From assembly GCF_030812775.1 (NCBI RefSeq), contig NZ_JAUSTI010000003.1, positions 62,001 to 126,000 on the forward strand: DNA of 64,000 nucleotides, given 5' to 3'. A program made the position numbers and the translations under genes. The DNA is from Paenibacillus tundrae (GTDB taxonomy: Bacteria; Bacillota; Bacilli; Paenibacillales; Paenibacillaceae). Below the pieces are notes generated by a model. That model was given only the letters and a program-made list of their open reading frames with translations. It was not told the DNA's origin and did not search any database. Shown here piece by piece: positions 17,286 through 25,796 of the stretch (the stretch's first letter is position 1; every line of letters begins with the position of its first letter).

Positions 17286-19067
17286 ATGTCATATCGGACA
17301 AACCTATTTTCCAAGATGGTTATTTTGATTTTAATTATGTTAATTCCTGTCGTATTGCTCTATTGGTATTCCAATCACAAAACAACAGCTGTGCTTCGGG
17401 ATGAGCTCAATCGCTCAAACAGCAATCAGCTTGAGTTCTTTCAAAATCAGGTGAATACACATATTGAATTGTTATCATCTTGGCCGAATCTGCTCATTCA
17501 TGATCCCGATATTGCTAGCTTTCGACGGATCTTTGTAGATAGCTCGTATTTTGATCTGGATACCATCAATCTGGTAAAACGAATCCAGAATAAGTTAAGC
17601 ATTCAGGAGAGCTCCTCTAACTGGGAGACCAAATTGTATTTATACTCACCTTCCCTGGGCAGGGTTGTATCTGAACGGGACGCCCGCTTATATGACAAGC
17701 TGTCCTTACAGAATTCAATCTCTTCGGGCTGGGACGTACGCCGAATTGCTGGCGTAGCAGGAGAGGATGATCGCTTCATGTTCAGCTGGATTACGGTATC
17801 TCCCTATGGGATTAGTGACCCGGCAGTGAATGCGGAAACGATTATTAAACTGGAGTTTGATAGCAGCAACATCCGTGACATGTTAGACAAGTTTAAAGAT
17901 GACGGAAGGCATGACCCCTTCTATTATCGCGAAGATGCAGGGGTGATCTATAATCGTACCTCGGATCGAACGCTAATCGGCCAACTTATCAATCAGTTAT
18001 CGATTCATCAGCTGAAGGATGTGGACAATCGAACTGTTGTTATTGATGGGGAGCCTTATATGGTCAACACGGTGAAATCAAGCACAACGGGTTGGTATCT
18101 GGTAGATTATATGCCGCTGTCTGCGATTTTGAAGCCGATCCATCAATCGAATCTATTGTTTTATTCCTCAATGCTCTGCTTATTTCTAATGAGTTTTCTA
18201 GCAGCGTATATGTTATATGTTCAGGTACAGGTACCGGTCAAGCAGCTCATTCGTGGGTTCCAGCGTTTGAAGCAGGAGGATTATTCTGTTCGTATTCAGC
18301 CTAAAGGACGTAATGAATTTAGCTTCCTGTCCGAACGGTTCAATTCAATGGTAGATCAGATTCAGCAGTTATTTGAACATGTGTATTTGGAACGAATTCA
18401 TGTGCGTGAAGCTAGACTGAAGCAGCTACAGTCACAGATTAATCCACATTTCTTCTATAATTGCTTCTCGTTTATTACGAGTATGGCTAAACTCAAACGG
18501 GTGGATGCCGTCGTGGCGATGTCACATAATTTGTCTAGATATTATCGTTATACAACGAGACAGGAACGGGATGTCGTACCACTTACAGAAGAAATCGAAT
18601 TCGTGAATTGTTACTTAGAAATTCAGAAGATGCGTATGGATCGCATTCACTACACCATTGATTTATCCGAAGACATATTGCTGCAGGAAGTCCCACCACT
18701 GATTGTTCAGCCATTAGTAGAGAACGCGGTGATTCATGGGATTGAGGCAGATGCTGAAGCGGGAGAGATCAAGGTCACGGGTGAATGCCGCGATGGGATG
18801 ATGATCCTTCAGGTCGAGGATGATGGTCAGGGGATGAATGCAGAAGGGCGAGAAGCCCTGCTGTTAAAACTCAGAGGAACGATGGATCAGGAAATGGGCT
18901 GTGGCCTGTGGAATGTGAACCAGCGTTTGCAGTTGAGATATGGTGAGAAGGCAGGTATTCATATTGAGGAATCTCAGCTTGGCGGATTGCGAGTGACGTT
19001 AAGATGGCCTGTGGGTGAAGAGCAAATTGCAGAATTACAGGCGCCGATGGATGAAGAACAGATGTGA
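17286..19067 (+). CDS. YesM-type sensor histidine kinase (galactan cluster)
   Basis: A 593-residue membrane kinase: helix at about 9-28, extracellular sensor region to about 285, helix at about 290-312, HAMP linker, His_kinase domain with phospho-acceptor His388 (SQINPHFFYN), and HATPase domain with N box LVENAVIHGI and G box DDGQGM. Similar in design to the kinase at 8874 but with a clearly different sensor domain. It lies 57 bases before its regulator gene. Given the cluster content it likely responds to galacto-oligosaccharides or to the loaded binding protein. Confidence 0.92.
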   Translation: MSYRTNLFSKMVILILIMLIPVVLLYWYSNHKTTAVLRDELNRSNSNQLEFFQNQVNTHIELLSSWPNLLIHDPDIASFRRIFVDSSYFDLDTINLVKRIQNKLSIQESSSNWETKLYLYSPSLGRVVSERDARLYDKLSLQNSISSGWDVRRIAGVAGEDDRFMFSWITVSPYGISDPAVNAETIIKLEFDSSNIRDMLDKFKDDGRHDPFYYREDAGVIYNRTSDRTLIGQLINQLSIHQLKDVDNRTVVIDGEPYMVNTVKSSTTGWYLVDYMPLSAILKPIHQSNLLFYSSMLCLFLMSFLAAYMLYVQVQVPVKQLIRGFQRLKQEDYSVRIQPKGRNEFSFLSERFNSMVDQIQQLFEHVYLERIHVREARLKQLQSQINPHFFYNCFSFITSMAKLKRVDAVVAMSHNLSRYYRYTTRQERDVVPLTEEIEFVNCYLEIQKMRMDRIHYTIDLSEDILLQEVPPLIVQPLVENAVIHGIEADAEAGEIKVTGECRDGMMILQVEDDGQGMNAEGREALLLKLRGTMDQEMGCGLWNVNQRLQLRYGEKAGIHIEESQLGGLRVTLRWPVGEEQIAELQAPMDEEQM

Positions 19068-19133
19068 TGTATGACTATGAGGATGTGCAATGAGAGCAAA
19101 GAAATGCAGCGTTGAAGATGAGGAGTGTGCAAA

Positions 19134-20753
19134 TTGATTGATATTTTATTGGTGGATGATGAGACGTATGTAACAGAAAGTCTGGAACTGACGATCCCTT
19201 GGGGTGAGCTTGGAGTAACGACAGTATTTCGAGCTGCTTCTGCAAAGGAAGCATTAGAGATTATGGAAGAAAATGCAGTAGATATCGTAGTGACAGATAT
19301 TCGTATGCCAGGCATGTCGGGACTGGATCTTGTTGCAGAAGTCAGTACCCGTTGGTCGCATATCCGTTGTATTTTGTTAACAGGTCATAGTGATTTTGAA
19401 TATGCGAAAAAGGCGATTCAGTTGCAGGCTGCCGATTATATACTCAAACCAGTTAACGATGATGAATTCATGGCATCCGTATCCGCAGCGATCACGTCAC
19501 TTCGCGATGAATGGGATGAATTCGATAAATATCACCGCTTATTGTATAGCAGGAAGTCCGATTACAAAATTTTGCGCGAAAACTTGATGCATGATCTACT
19601 GTTAGGCCGTGAGATTACAGCTCGGGCACTCGGTGAACAGTTACAGCAGTACGAAATTCAAATGGAACCAGAACAACCAGCTGTTATGATGTTAATTCGC
19701 CTTGCCGGTCGATTCTCAAGTATGGATCAACAATCGTTAGACTTGATGGATTTTGCAGTGGGAAATATCGCGGAAGAGGTGTTTGGTTCACAGTATAATG
19801 TTTGGTTTGGTCATGGCCCTCATGAGTGCCTAGTCATGTTGATACAGCATCAGAACTTAAACGGAGCCGAAGCGATGACTCTGGACGAGATTAAGAAACC
19901 AACCGCTACCTTCCGGGAGCATGTCATTCGATATTTGCAGGGAGATATCTCCATGGTCGTAACGCAGCCGTTCCCTTTTGAAGAATTAACGACCGCTTAT
20001 CGTCGGGGATTAGGCTCACTTGTGCTTACGGGGCCCGAAGACAATATGATTCAGTATCTGGATTCCAACACGACCAAGCGCTCCGACAACGATACGCAAG
20101 CATTGGATGAGTTATACAAACCGCCAGTTCTGCCTCAATTGCTGGAAACCAAACAGTGGGAGGCAGCTGCACGGAAACTTGATGCAGTATTTGATGAGGC
20201 AGAGCGTGTGCGATTGTCACGAGAACATGTCTATGAGTTGTATTTATCCGTAACGAATGCATTTATGTATATTGCACATAAACAGGGACATCTTGTACAC
20301 GAGATTGATCATGCCGGCTTTGACTTGCTCTTGGCACATCAGTTGATTCAATCACCTGAGAAGCTGCGCCGCTGGGCAACAGAAATGTTAACCAAGCTCC
20401 AAGAAGAGTTGTCCGATCAAGAAGGAACACAGAGCCGAAGACATGTTATTAAACAAGTCCAAGAGCTAGTAACCCGTGAAACAGGGCAAGAGTTATCTGT
20501 GAAGATGATTGCGGACAAAGTGTACTTGCATCCAGTATACCTATCCAAAATCTATAAGGCAGAAACAGGAGAGGGTCTAGGGGACTATATGATTCGCATG
20601 CGGATGGAGCGTGCATTGTATCTGCTCAAAAATACGAATAAAAAGATATACGAGATTACGAGTGAGCTTGGGTACCAAAATCCGCAATATTTCAGCAAAA
20701 TGTTTAAAAAACATTACGGGATGACCCCAAATGAGTATCGAGATCAGTCGTAA
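19134..20753 (+). CDS. YesN-type response regulator with AraC output (galactan cluster)
   Basis: A 539-residue regulator. The TTG at 19134 is preferred to the GTG at 19125 because AGGAG occupies 19121-19125. The receiver domain begins IDILLVDDE and carries the phospho-acceptor in VVTDIRMPGM (about Asp54) and the conserved Lys in YILKPVND. A long linker separates it from a C-terminal AraC domain (HPVYLSKIYKAETGEGL and YQNPQYFSKMFKKHYGMTP). Predicted to activate the galactan uptake and degradation genes downstream, and probably its own operon. Confidence 0.92.
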   Translation: MIDILLVDDETYVTESLELTIPWGELGVTTVFRAASAKEALEIMEENAVDIVVTDIRMPGMSGLDLVAEVSTRWSHIRCILLTGHSDFEYAKKAIQLQAADYILKPVNDDEFMASVSAAITSLRDEWDEFDKYHRLLYSRKSDYKILRENLMHDLLLGREITARALGEQLQQYEIQMEPEQPAVMMLIRLAGRFSSMDQQSLDLMDFAVGNIAEEVFGSQYNVWFGHGPHECLVMLIQHQNLNGAEAMTLDEIKKPTATFREHVIRYLQGDISMVVTQPFPFEELTTAYRRGLGSLVLTGPEDNMIQYLDSNTTKRSDNDTQALDELYKPPVLPQLLETKQWEAAARKLDAVFDEAERVRLSREHVYELYLSVTNAFMYIAHKQGHLVHEIDHAGFDLLLAHQLIQSPEKLRRWATEMLTKLQEELSDQEGTQSRRHVIKQVQELVTRETGQELSVKMIADKVYLHPVYLSKIYKAETGEGLGDYMIRMRMERALYLLKNTNKKIYEITSELGYQNPQYFSKMFKKHYGMTPNEYRDQS

Positions 20754-20787
20754 TTACAACATGATTCCAGAATATAGGTTGGCAAAG

Positions 20788-20813
20788 GTGCAGAAATCTT
20801 GATTTCGTATCAT
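20788..20813 (+). promoter_or_regulatory. Candidate operator for response regulator 2, before binding-protein gene
   Basis: The second copy of the GTGCAGAAATNTTGAWTTYG motif (first at 17075), 89 bases before the lipoprotein start. A further short match, AGGCYTGG, follows both copies at nearly the same distance. Confidence 0.45.
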
Positions 20814-20876
20814 AGGAACAAAGGCCTGGCCAGCCTATAATGAAAGGGTAACCAAAACGATTGAAGGGGGAACAAC

Positions 20877-22565
20877 ATGAGAGCGCAATCAACGAAAAAG
20901 AAATTTTTGTCGCTTCTCGCTACAACGCTGAGTCTGACTGTCGTTCTTGCAGGATGTTCAGGAGGCAGTGCGGAGGAGAGTGCAGCACCAAGTACATCTG
21001 GTGTTCAGAATGAATACAAAGAAAAGTATGACCCAGAGGTAACCATTACAACTGCATGGGGGATTGACCCTGAACTGAAATTCAAAAATGGCGAATCTAT
21101 GGAAAATAACGTAGCGACCAAGTGGGCTAAGGACAAATTCGGTATTAACATTAAGTCACTTTGGTCTGTAACGGATACAAACAGTGCGTTTGCAACTAAA
21201 CTGCGTCTTGCGATGTCTTCAGGTCAAGAAATGCCTGACATCGTAACCATTGGCCAACCAGATAACCTGGTTGCTCAAGATTTGATCGACTCCGGCATGT
21301 ATCAGGAAGTAGGACCGTTGTTCGACAAATATGCTTCGGACACATGGAAAGAAGCTATGGCTCAAGATCCAAACGTATGGAATCAATATAGTCGTGACGG
21401 CAAGAGAATGGGAATTCCGGTACTCGACTATGCATACAACAATGATTACCTGCTCTGGATTCGTCAAGACTGGTTGGACAAGCTGAACCTTGAAGCACCA
21501 AAAACGATTGACGAGCTGGAAGTGGTTATGGAAGCGTTCAAAAACAAAAACCCAGACGGTTTGGCTCCGGATAAAGTAACTCCACTCAGTATCGGATTTA
21601 AAACGTCCATGAACACATGGATGGGAGATCCATCTTGGGTCTTCGGTGCATACGGTACCCTTCCTTCCCAATGGAATGTGGGAGCAGATGGCAAGCTGGA
21701 GTATGGTTCAATTAACCCAGGCATGAAACAAGGTCTTGTTAAATTGAATGAATGGTTGACTAAAGGTTACATTCCTCAAGAAGCAGCACTATGGGATGAG
21801 AACAAAACTGCAGAACCAGCAGTTGCAGGTACAGCAGGTATTATCCCTGGTCCTTATTGGATGAGCGGCTGGCCATTGGCTGATACAGTGAAGAACGTAT
21901 CTAGCGCTGTGTGGAAGCCAATTGAAATCCCGGTAGGCCCTGAAGGAAAAGCAATGCGTCATGGTACGCAATTCGTTAACGGTGTTACGCTGATTAAGAA
22001 AGATATGCAGCATCCAGAAGCATTCTTCACTTACCAAAACTACCTGTTTGACAATTATGCTAATCCAGAACCAGGCAGTGAGTATGATAATGGTCTCTTT
22101 GAGGGCTATGACTATGAATTAGATGCAAACGGAAAACAAAAAAGGTATGAAGATATTTCAGGCGGGTATGTCAACGTAGTACGTTACTTGCTCGTGCGTG
22201 ATGGCGCACGTATTCCAGATGCACAGATGAAAGCCTTGATGAATCTGGCCGATGGAAAAGAGCCAGAAACCAAGCTTGAAAAAGATGTTGCCGCGAACTA
22301 TGGTATAGAAACGCCAGCAGCAGCTAAAGTGTTGCTTGCACAGGAAGACATCTCATTCAAAAACATGTTTACAGGTCCGACGACAGCGACAATGAAATCC
22401 AAATTGGATTACCTCAACAAAATTGAGAATCAAACTTTCAATGAAATTATCTATGGCAAAAATCCGGTAGATTCGTTCGATACGTTTGTTCAAACGTGGA
22501 AAGCCGGGGGTGGAGATCAGATCACTCAAGAGGTTAACGAGTGGTATGAAGGTGTAAGAAAATAG
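20877..22565 (+). CDS. Galacto-oligosaccharide-binding lipoprotein (probable)
   Basis: A 562-residue exported lipoprotein with signal peptide ending VVLAGC (Cys27) and a short Gly/Ser/Thr-rich linker. The mature part is a large LplA/YtcQ-type solute-binding protein with aromatic-rich loops. Its cluster encodes a GH53 galactanase and a GH42 beta-galactosidase, so the likely cargo is beta-1,4-galacto-oligosaccharides; this is an inference from context. It has GGGGG before the ATG. A terminator follows before the permease genes, which may keep binding protein more abundant than the channel. Confidence 0.88.
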   Translation: MRAQSTKKKFLSLLATTLSLTVVLAGCSGGSAEESAAPSTSGVQNEYKEKYDPEVTITTAWGIDPELKFKNGESMENNVATKWAKDKFGINIKSLWSVTDTNSAFATKLRLAMSSGQEMPDIVTIGQPDNLVAQDLIDSGMYQEVGPLFDKYASDTWKEAMAQDPNVWNQYSRDGKRMGIPVLDYAYNNDYLLWIRQDWLDKLNLEAPKTIDELEVVMEAFKNKNPDGLAPDKVTPLSIGFKTSMNTWMGDPSWVFGAYGTLPSQWNVGADGKLEYGSINPGMKQGLVKLNEWLTKGYIPQEAALWDENKTAEPAVAGTAGIIPGPYWMSGWPLADTVKNVSSAVWKPIEIPVGPEGKAMRHGTQFVNGVTLIKKDMQHPEAFFTYQNYLFDNYANPEPGSEYDNGLFEGYDYELDANGKQKRYEDISGGYVNVVRYLLVRDGARIPDAQMKALMNLADGKEPETKLEKDVAANYGIETPAAAKVLLAQEDISFKNMFTGPTTATMKSKLDYLNKIENQTFNEIIYGKNPVDSFDTFVQTWKAGGGDQITQEVNEWYEGVRK

Positions 22566-22577
22566 GGTTTTAACCGG

Positions 22578-22610
22578 CGCGCAGGCTACTTGTAGTCTGC
22601 GCGTTTTTTT
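22578..22610 (+). terminator. Terminator or attenuator between binding protein and permeases
   Basis: CGCGCAG/CTGCGCG stem with inner CTAC/GTAG pairing and seven T. Some read-through is likely because the permeases belong to the same system. Confidence 0.88.
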
Positions 22611-22726
22611 GTATTTTTAAGAGGACATGAAGACGTCATTCATGGAAGTTGGTTCCAAGACAAATGAAGCATTGTATGGTTCTAAAGTAGTTGCTTTTGT
22701 GCCATTTATATTGCTTTTATGCGCTG

Positions 22727-22754
22727 TTTGAGTGCCTCAAAAGCTTGATATAAT
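22727..22754 (+). promoter_or_regulatory. Candidate promoter for permease/galactanase genes
   Basis: A perfect TATAAT (22749-22754) with a loose -35 (TTTGAG, 16-base spacing) lies 58 bases before the permease start. Confidence 0.4.
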
Positions 22755-22811
22755 CGCATTATAAGCCACTCAGGGAGTACTTGAGTAGGAAGAACTACAG
22801 GGGGAGCAATC

Positions 22812-23702
22812 ATGAGAACTTTGAAACGTACTTGGCCATTCCACGTAATGCTGCTGCCAGCCATCATCTTTCTGATCATCTTCAGTTATGTGCCTATGGG
22901 CGGGATCGTTATGGCATTTCAGAACTATAAGCCATGGCTTGGAATTAGCGGCTCCGATTGGGTCGGATTGGACAACTTTAGATACTTGTTTGAACGTGAG
23001 GACAGCTTGCAAGTTATCTGGAATACATTAATCATTGCTGTGCTTAAACTGATCTTTAACTTATGTGTACCGTTTGTCTTTGCAATCCTGTTGAACGAGG
23101 TTCGTAAGATGGCTATTCAGCGAACCATTCAAACGTTGGTATATCTGCCCCACTTCTTGTCTTGGGTTATCCTGGGCGGAATTTTGTTAGACTTGTTGTC
23201 AACTGGAGGATTGGTGAACCGAGTGCTGGGGAACTTTGGCCTAGGGCCATACTTCTTCCTAGGCGATAACAGCTTGTTCCGACCAACGATCATTCTAACG
23301 GATGTGTGGAAGGAATTCGGTTATAACATGATTGTCTTTCTGGCTGCACTTGCCGGTATTAACCCGGCGTTATATGAAGCAGCTGAGATTGACGGAGCGA
23401 ATCGTTGGAAGCAAACCCTTCATATCACTGTTCCGTCTCTCGTACCGATGCTGATGGTTGTTGGAACACTGGCACTGGGAAATGTATTGAATGCCGGTTT
23501 CGACCAAATTTTCAACTTGTACAACCCGCTCGTGTATCAAACAGGGGACATCATCGATACATTCGTATATCGCTCGGCACTGGAAAATGGAGAGATGGGC
23601 TTCGCTACTGCGATTGGATTGTTTAAATCCGTTATCAGTATGGTGCTGATCCTCGTATCGTACAGCTTAGCCAAGAAGTATGCCGGATACCGCATATTCT
23701 AA
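22812..23702 (+). CDS. ABC sugar transporter permease, LplB type (galactan cluster)
   Basis: A 296-residue inner-membrane permease with six predicted helices and the EAA loop YEAAEIDGANRWKQTLHITV (about 190-210). Strong AGGGGGAG site before the ATG. Pairs with the permease at 23732 and is expected to borrow a shared ATPase, none being encoded here. Confidence 0.92.
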   Translation: MRTLKRTWPFHVMLLPAIIFLIIFSYVPMGGIVMAFQNYKPWLGISGSDWVGLDNFRYLFEREDSLQVIWNTLIIAVLKLIFNLCVPFVFAILLNEVRKMAIQRTIQTLVYLPHFLSWVILGGILLDLLSTGGLVNRVLGNFGLGPYFFLGDNSLFRPTIILTDVWKEFGYNMIVFLAALAGINPALYEAAEIDGANRWKQTLHITVPSLVPMLMVVGTLALGNVLNAGFDQIFNLYNPLVYQTGDIIDTFVYRSALENGEMGFATAIGLFKSVISMVLILVSYSLAKKYAGYRIF

Positions 23703-23731
23703 TCGAATGAACAAAGAAAGAAGGGAATACG

Positions 23732-24610
23732 ATGTATCATAAAACGAGATCATATCGCGTGTTTAACGTTATCAATATCTGCTTTCTACTATTAGTTGCC
23801 ATCATGTGTATCGTCCCAATGATTCACGTACTGGCCGTCTCCTTCAGTAATAAAGCTGCTGCAGATGCCAACCTGGTCAGTCTCTGGCCAGTAGGTTTCT
23901 CGCTTGAAGCTTACAAAAAGACCATGAATAATCCTATTTTCTTGAACTCTCTCTGGATTTCACTGCTCCGTACCGTGATTGGTACAGCGATTACCTTGCT
24001 GATTACGTTCTTGGCAGCCTATCCGTTGTCCAAAGAAAACAGTGAGTTCAAAGGTAGAACGATCTACTCCTGGATTTTTGTATTCAGTATGATTTTTAAT
24101 GGTGGACTGGTTCCATTCTATATGGTTATCCAAAAGATCGGATTGATGGATTCCTTCTGGGTGTTGGTTCTCCCAGGTGCAGTAAACACATTCCTTGTCA
24201 TCTTGATGCTGAACTTCTTCCGTGGTATTCCAAAAGAGCTGGAGGAAGCAGCACTGATGGACGGAGCGAACCATTTTAGAACATTGTTCAGTATCTTCCT
24301 GCCGATCTCCATGCCGTCGATTGCAACCATTGCGTTGTTCAGCATGGTATTTCACTGGAATTCCTGGTTTGACGGATTGTTGTATATGAACAATGCCAAG
24401 GATTACCCGCTGGCTACATTCATGCAGACCGTTATTATTAAGCGTGATATGAGTACGATGGCGATGAATCCGAAAGAACTGGAAACGATCTCTCAGACAA
24501 CGGTAAGAGCTGCACAGATTTTCATTGGTAGTGCGCCGATTCTGATTGTGTATCCTTTCTTGCAACGCTTCTTTGTTAAAGGTATGACACTGGGCTCAGT
24601 TAAAGGCTGA
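23732..24610 (+). CDS. ABC sugar transporter permease, YtcP/LplC type (galactan cluster)
   Basis: A 292-residue permease with six predicted helices, EAA loop EEAALMDGANHFRTLFSIFL and the family C-terminus FFVKGMTLGSVKG. It is 29 bases after its partner permease and 40 bases before the galactanase gene, so all four genes to 27869 are probably one operon. Confidence 0.92.
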   Translation: MYHKTRSYRVFNVINICFLLLVAIMCIVPMIHVLAVSFSNKAAADANLVSLWPVGFSLEAYKKTMNNPIFLNSLWISLLRTVIGTAITLLITFLAAYPLSKENSEFKGRTIYSWIFVFSMIFNGGLVPFYMVIQKIGLMDSFWVLVLPGAVNTFLVILMLNFFRGIPKELEEAALMDGANHFRTLFSIFLPISMPSIATIALFSMVFHWNSWFDGLLYMNNAKDYPLATFMQTVIIKRDMSTMAMNPKELETISQTTVRAAQIFIGSAPILIVYPFLQRFFVKGMTLGSVKG

Positions 24611-24650
24611 GCTCAGAACGTAATTACTTCGTTCAATGGAGGTTGATCGT

Positions 24651-25730
24651 GTGAATAACCGGTATAGTGGACCATTCATTCTTGGAATGGATGTGTCATT
24701 TATGGATGAGATCGAACAACATGGAGGCAGTTTTAGTGATGTAGATGGCAAAGAGCAAGATCTGTTGTCTATTTTGAAACATAATGATACCAACGCCATT
24801 CGACTGCGGATCTGGAATGATCCGGTTGGTGGCTTCTGTAACCTAGAGCGTACAGTCGCCGTAGCCAAACGTATTAAGGCACATGGGCTTCAATTTTTGC
24901 TTGATTTCCATTATTCAGACCGTTGGGCTGATCCAGCTAACCAGTGGAAGCCGAAGGCATGGGAGGAGCTGTCTTATGAAGAGCTTCAACGTGCGGTGTG
25001 CAACTATACGGCAGAGGTTTTACGAACGCTGAAGGAGCACGATGCCTTGCCGGATATGGTGCAGGTAGGTAACGAGATCACGCCTGGTATGCTGTGGGAT
25101 GAGGGTCGAGTAGGTGGAGAGGAACATGATACCGATGAACAATGGGAACGCTTTGCAGGCCTTGTGAAGTATGGTATCGCTGCCGTGAAATCGATCGATT
25201 CAGATATTAATATTATGATCCACATTGATCGTGGTGGCGATAATGCTGAGAGCGTCAAGTTCTATGATCGCTTTGAAGCGCTTGGTGTAGAGTTTGATAC
25301 CATCGGTCTCTCTTATTATCCTTGGTGGCATGGTACACTCGACGCATTGAAGGAGAATATGCATGATCTGGCGAAACGTTATGGTAAAGAAATTGTTGTT
25401 GTAGAGACCGCTTACCCATGGACGTTAGAAGAGCTTGAAGGTCATGAGTGGATTATGAGACAGGAAGATATGCTGTTGCCCGAGTACCCGGCGACCGTCG
25501 AAGGTCAACGTCGTTATCTGAGAGATATGTTACAGATTATTCGTGAAGTACCCGGTGGCTTAGGTGTCGGATTCTATTATTGGGAGCCGGCATGGATTCC
25601 TAGCAAACCCGAATGGTCAGTTGGACATGCGAATAACTGGGCGAACTTAGCGATGTTTGACTACAAAGGACGTAAGTTGGAATCGTTTGCAGCATTAACG
25701 GATGGTCAAGATACATTAATAACTAAATAG
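24651..25730 (+). CDS. ganB: Endo-beta-1,4-galactanase, GH53, apparently cytoplasmic
   Basis: A 359-residue (beta/alpha)8 enzyme from the GTG at 24651, chosen because GGAGG lies 8 bases before it (an ATG at 24636 overlaps that site). GH53 motifs: FILGMDVSFMDEIE at the start, NAIRLRIWNDP, DFHYSDRWADP, acid/base Glu142 in VGNEITPGM, and nucleophile Glu252 in VVETAYPWT. It hydrolyses beta-1,4-galactan or galacto-oligosaccharides to shorter units. Secreted GH53 enzymes carry a signal peptide; this one has none, with the catalytic domain starting within ten residues, so it should act on imported oligosaccharides. Confidence 0.93.
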   Translation: MNNRYSGPFILGMDVSFMDEIEQHGGSFSDVDGKEQDLLSILKHNDTNAIRLRIWNDPVGGFCNLERTVAVAKRIKAHGLQFLLDFHYSDRWADPANQWKPKAWEELSYEELQRAVCNYTAEVLRTLKEHDALPDMVQVGNEITPGMLWDEGRVGGEEHDTDEQWERFAGLVKYGIAAVKSIDSDINIMIHIDRGGDNAESVKFYDRFEALGVEFDTIGLSYYPWWHGTLDALKENMHDLAKRYGKEIVVVETAYPWTLEELEGHEWIMRQEDMLLPEYPATVEGQRRYLRDMLQIIREVPGGLGVGFYYWEPAWIPSKPEWSVGHANNWANLAMFDYKGRKLESFAALTDGQDTLITK

Positions 25731-25796
25731 TGTATAGCTACAGTTTGAACAGCGTTATCACAACAATAGATTACATCATTAAAGGAGTTTTTCCCT

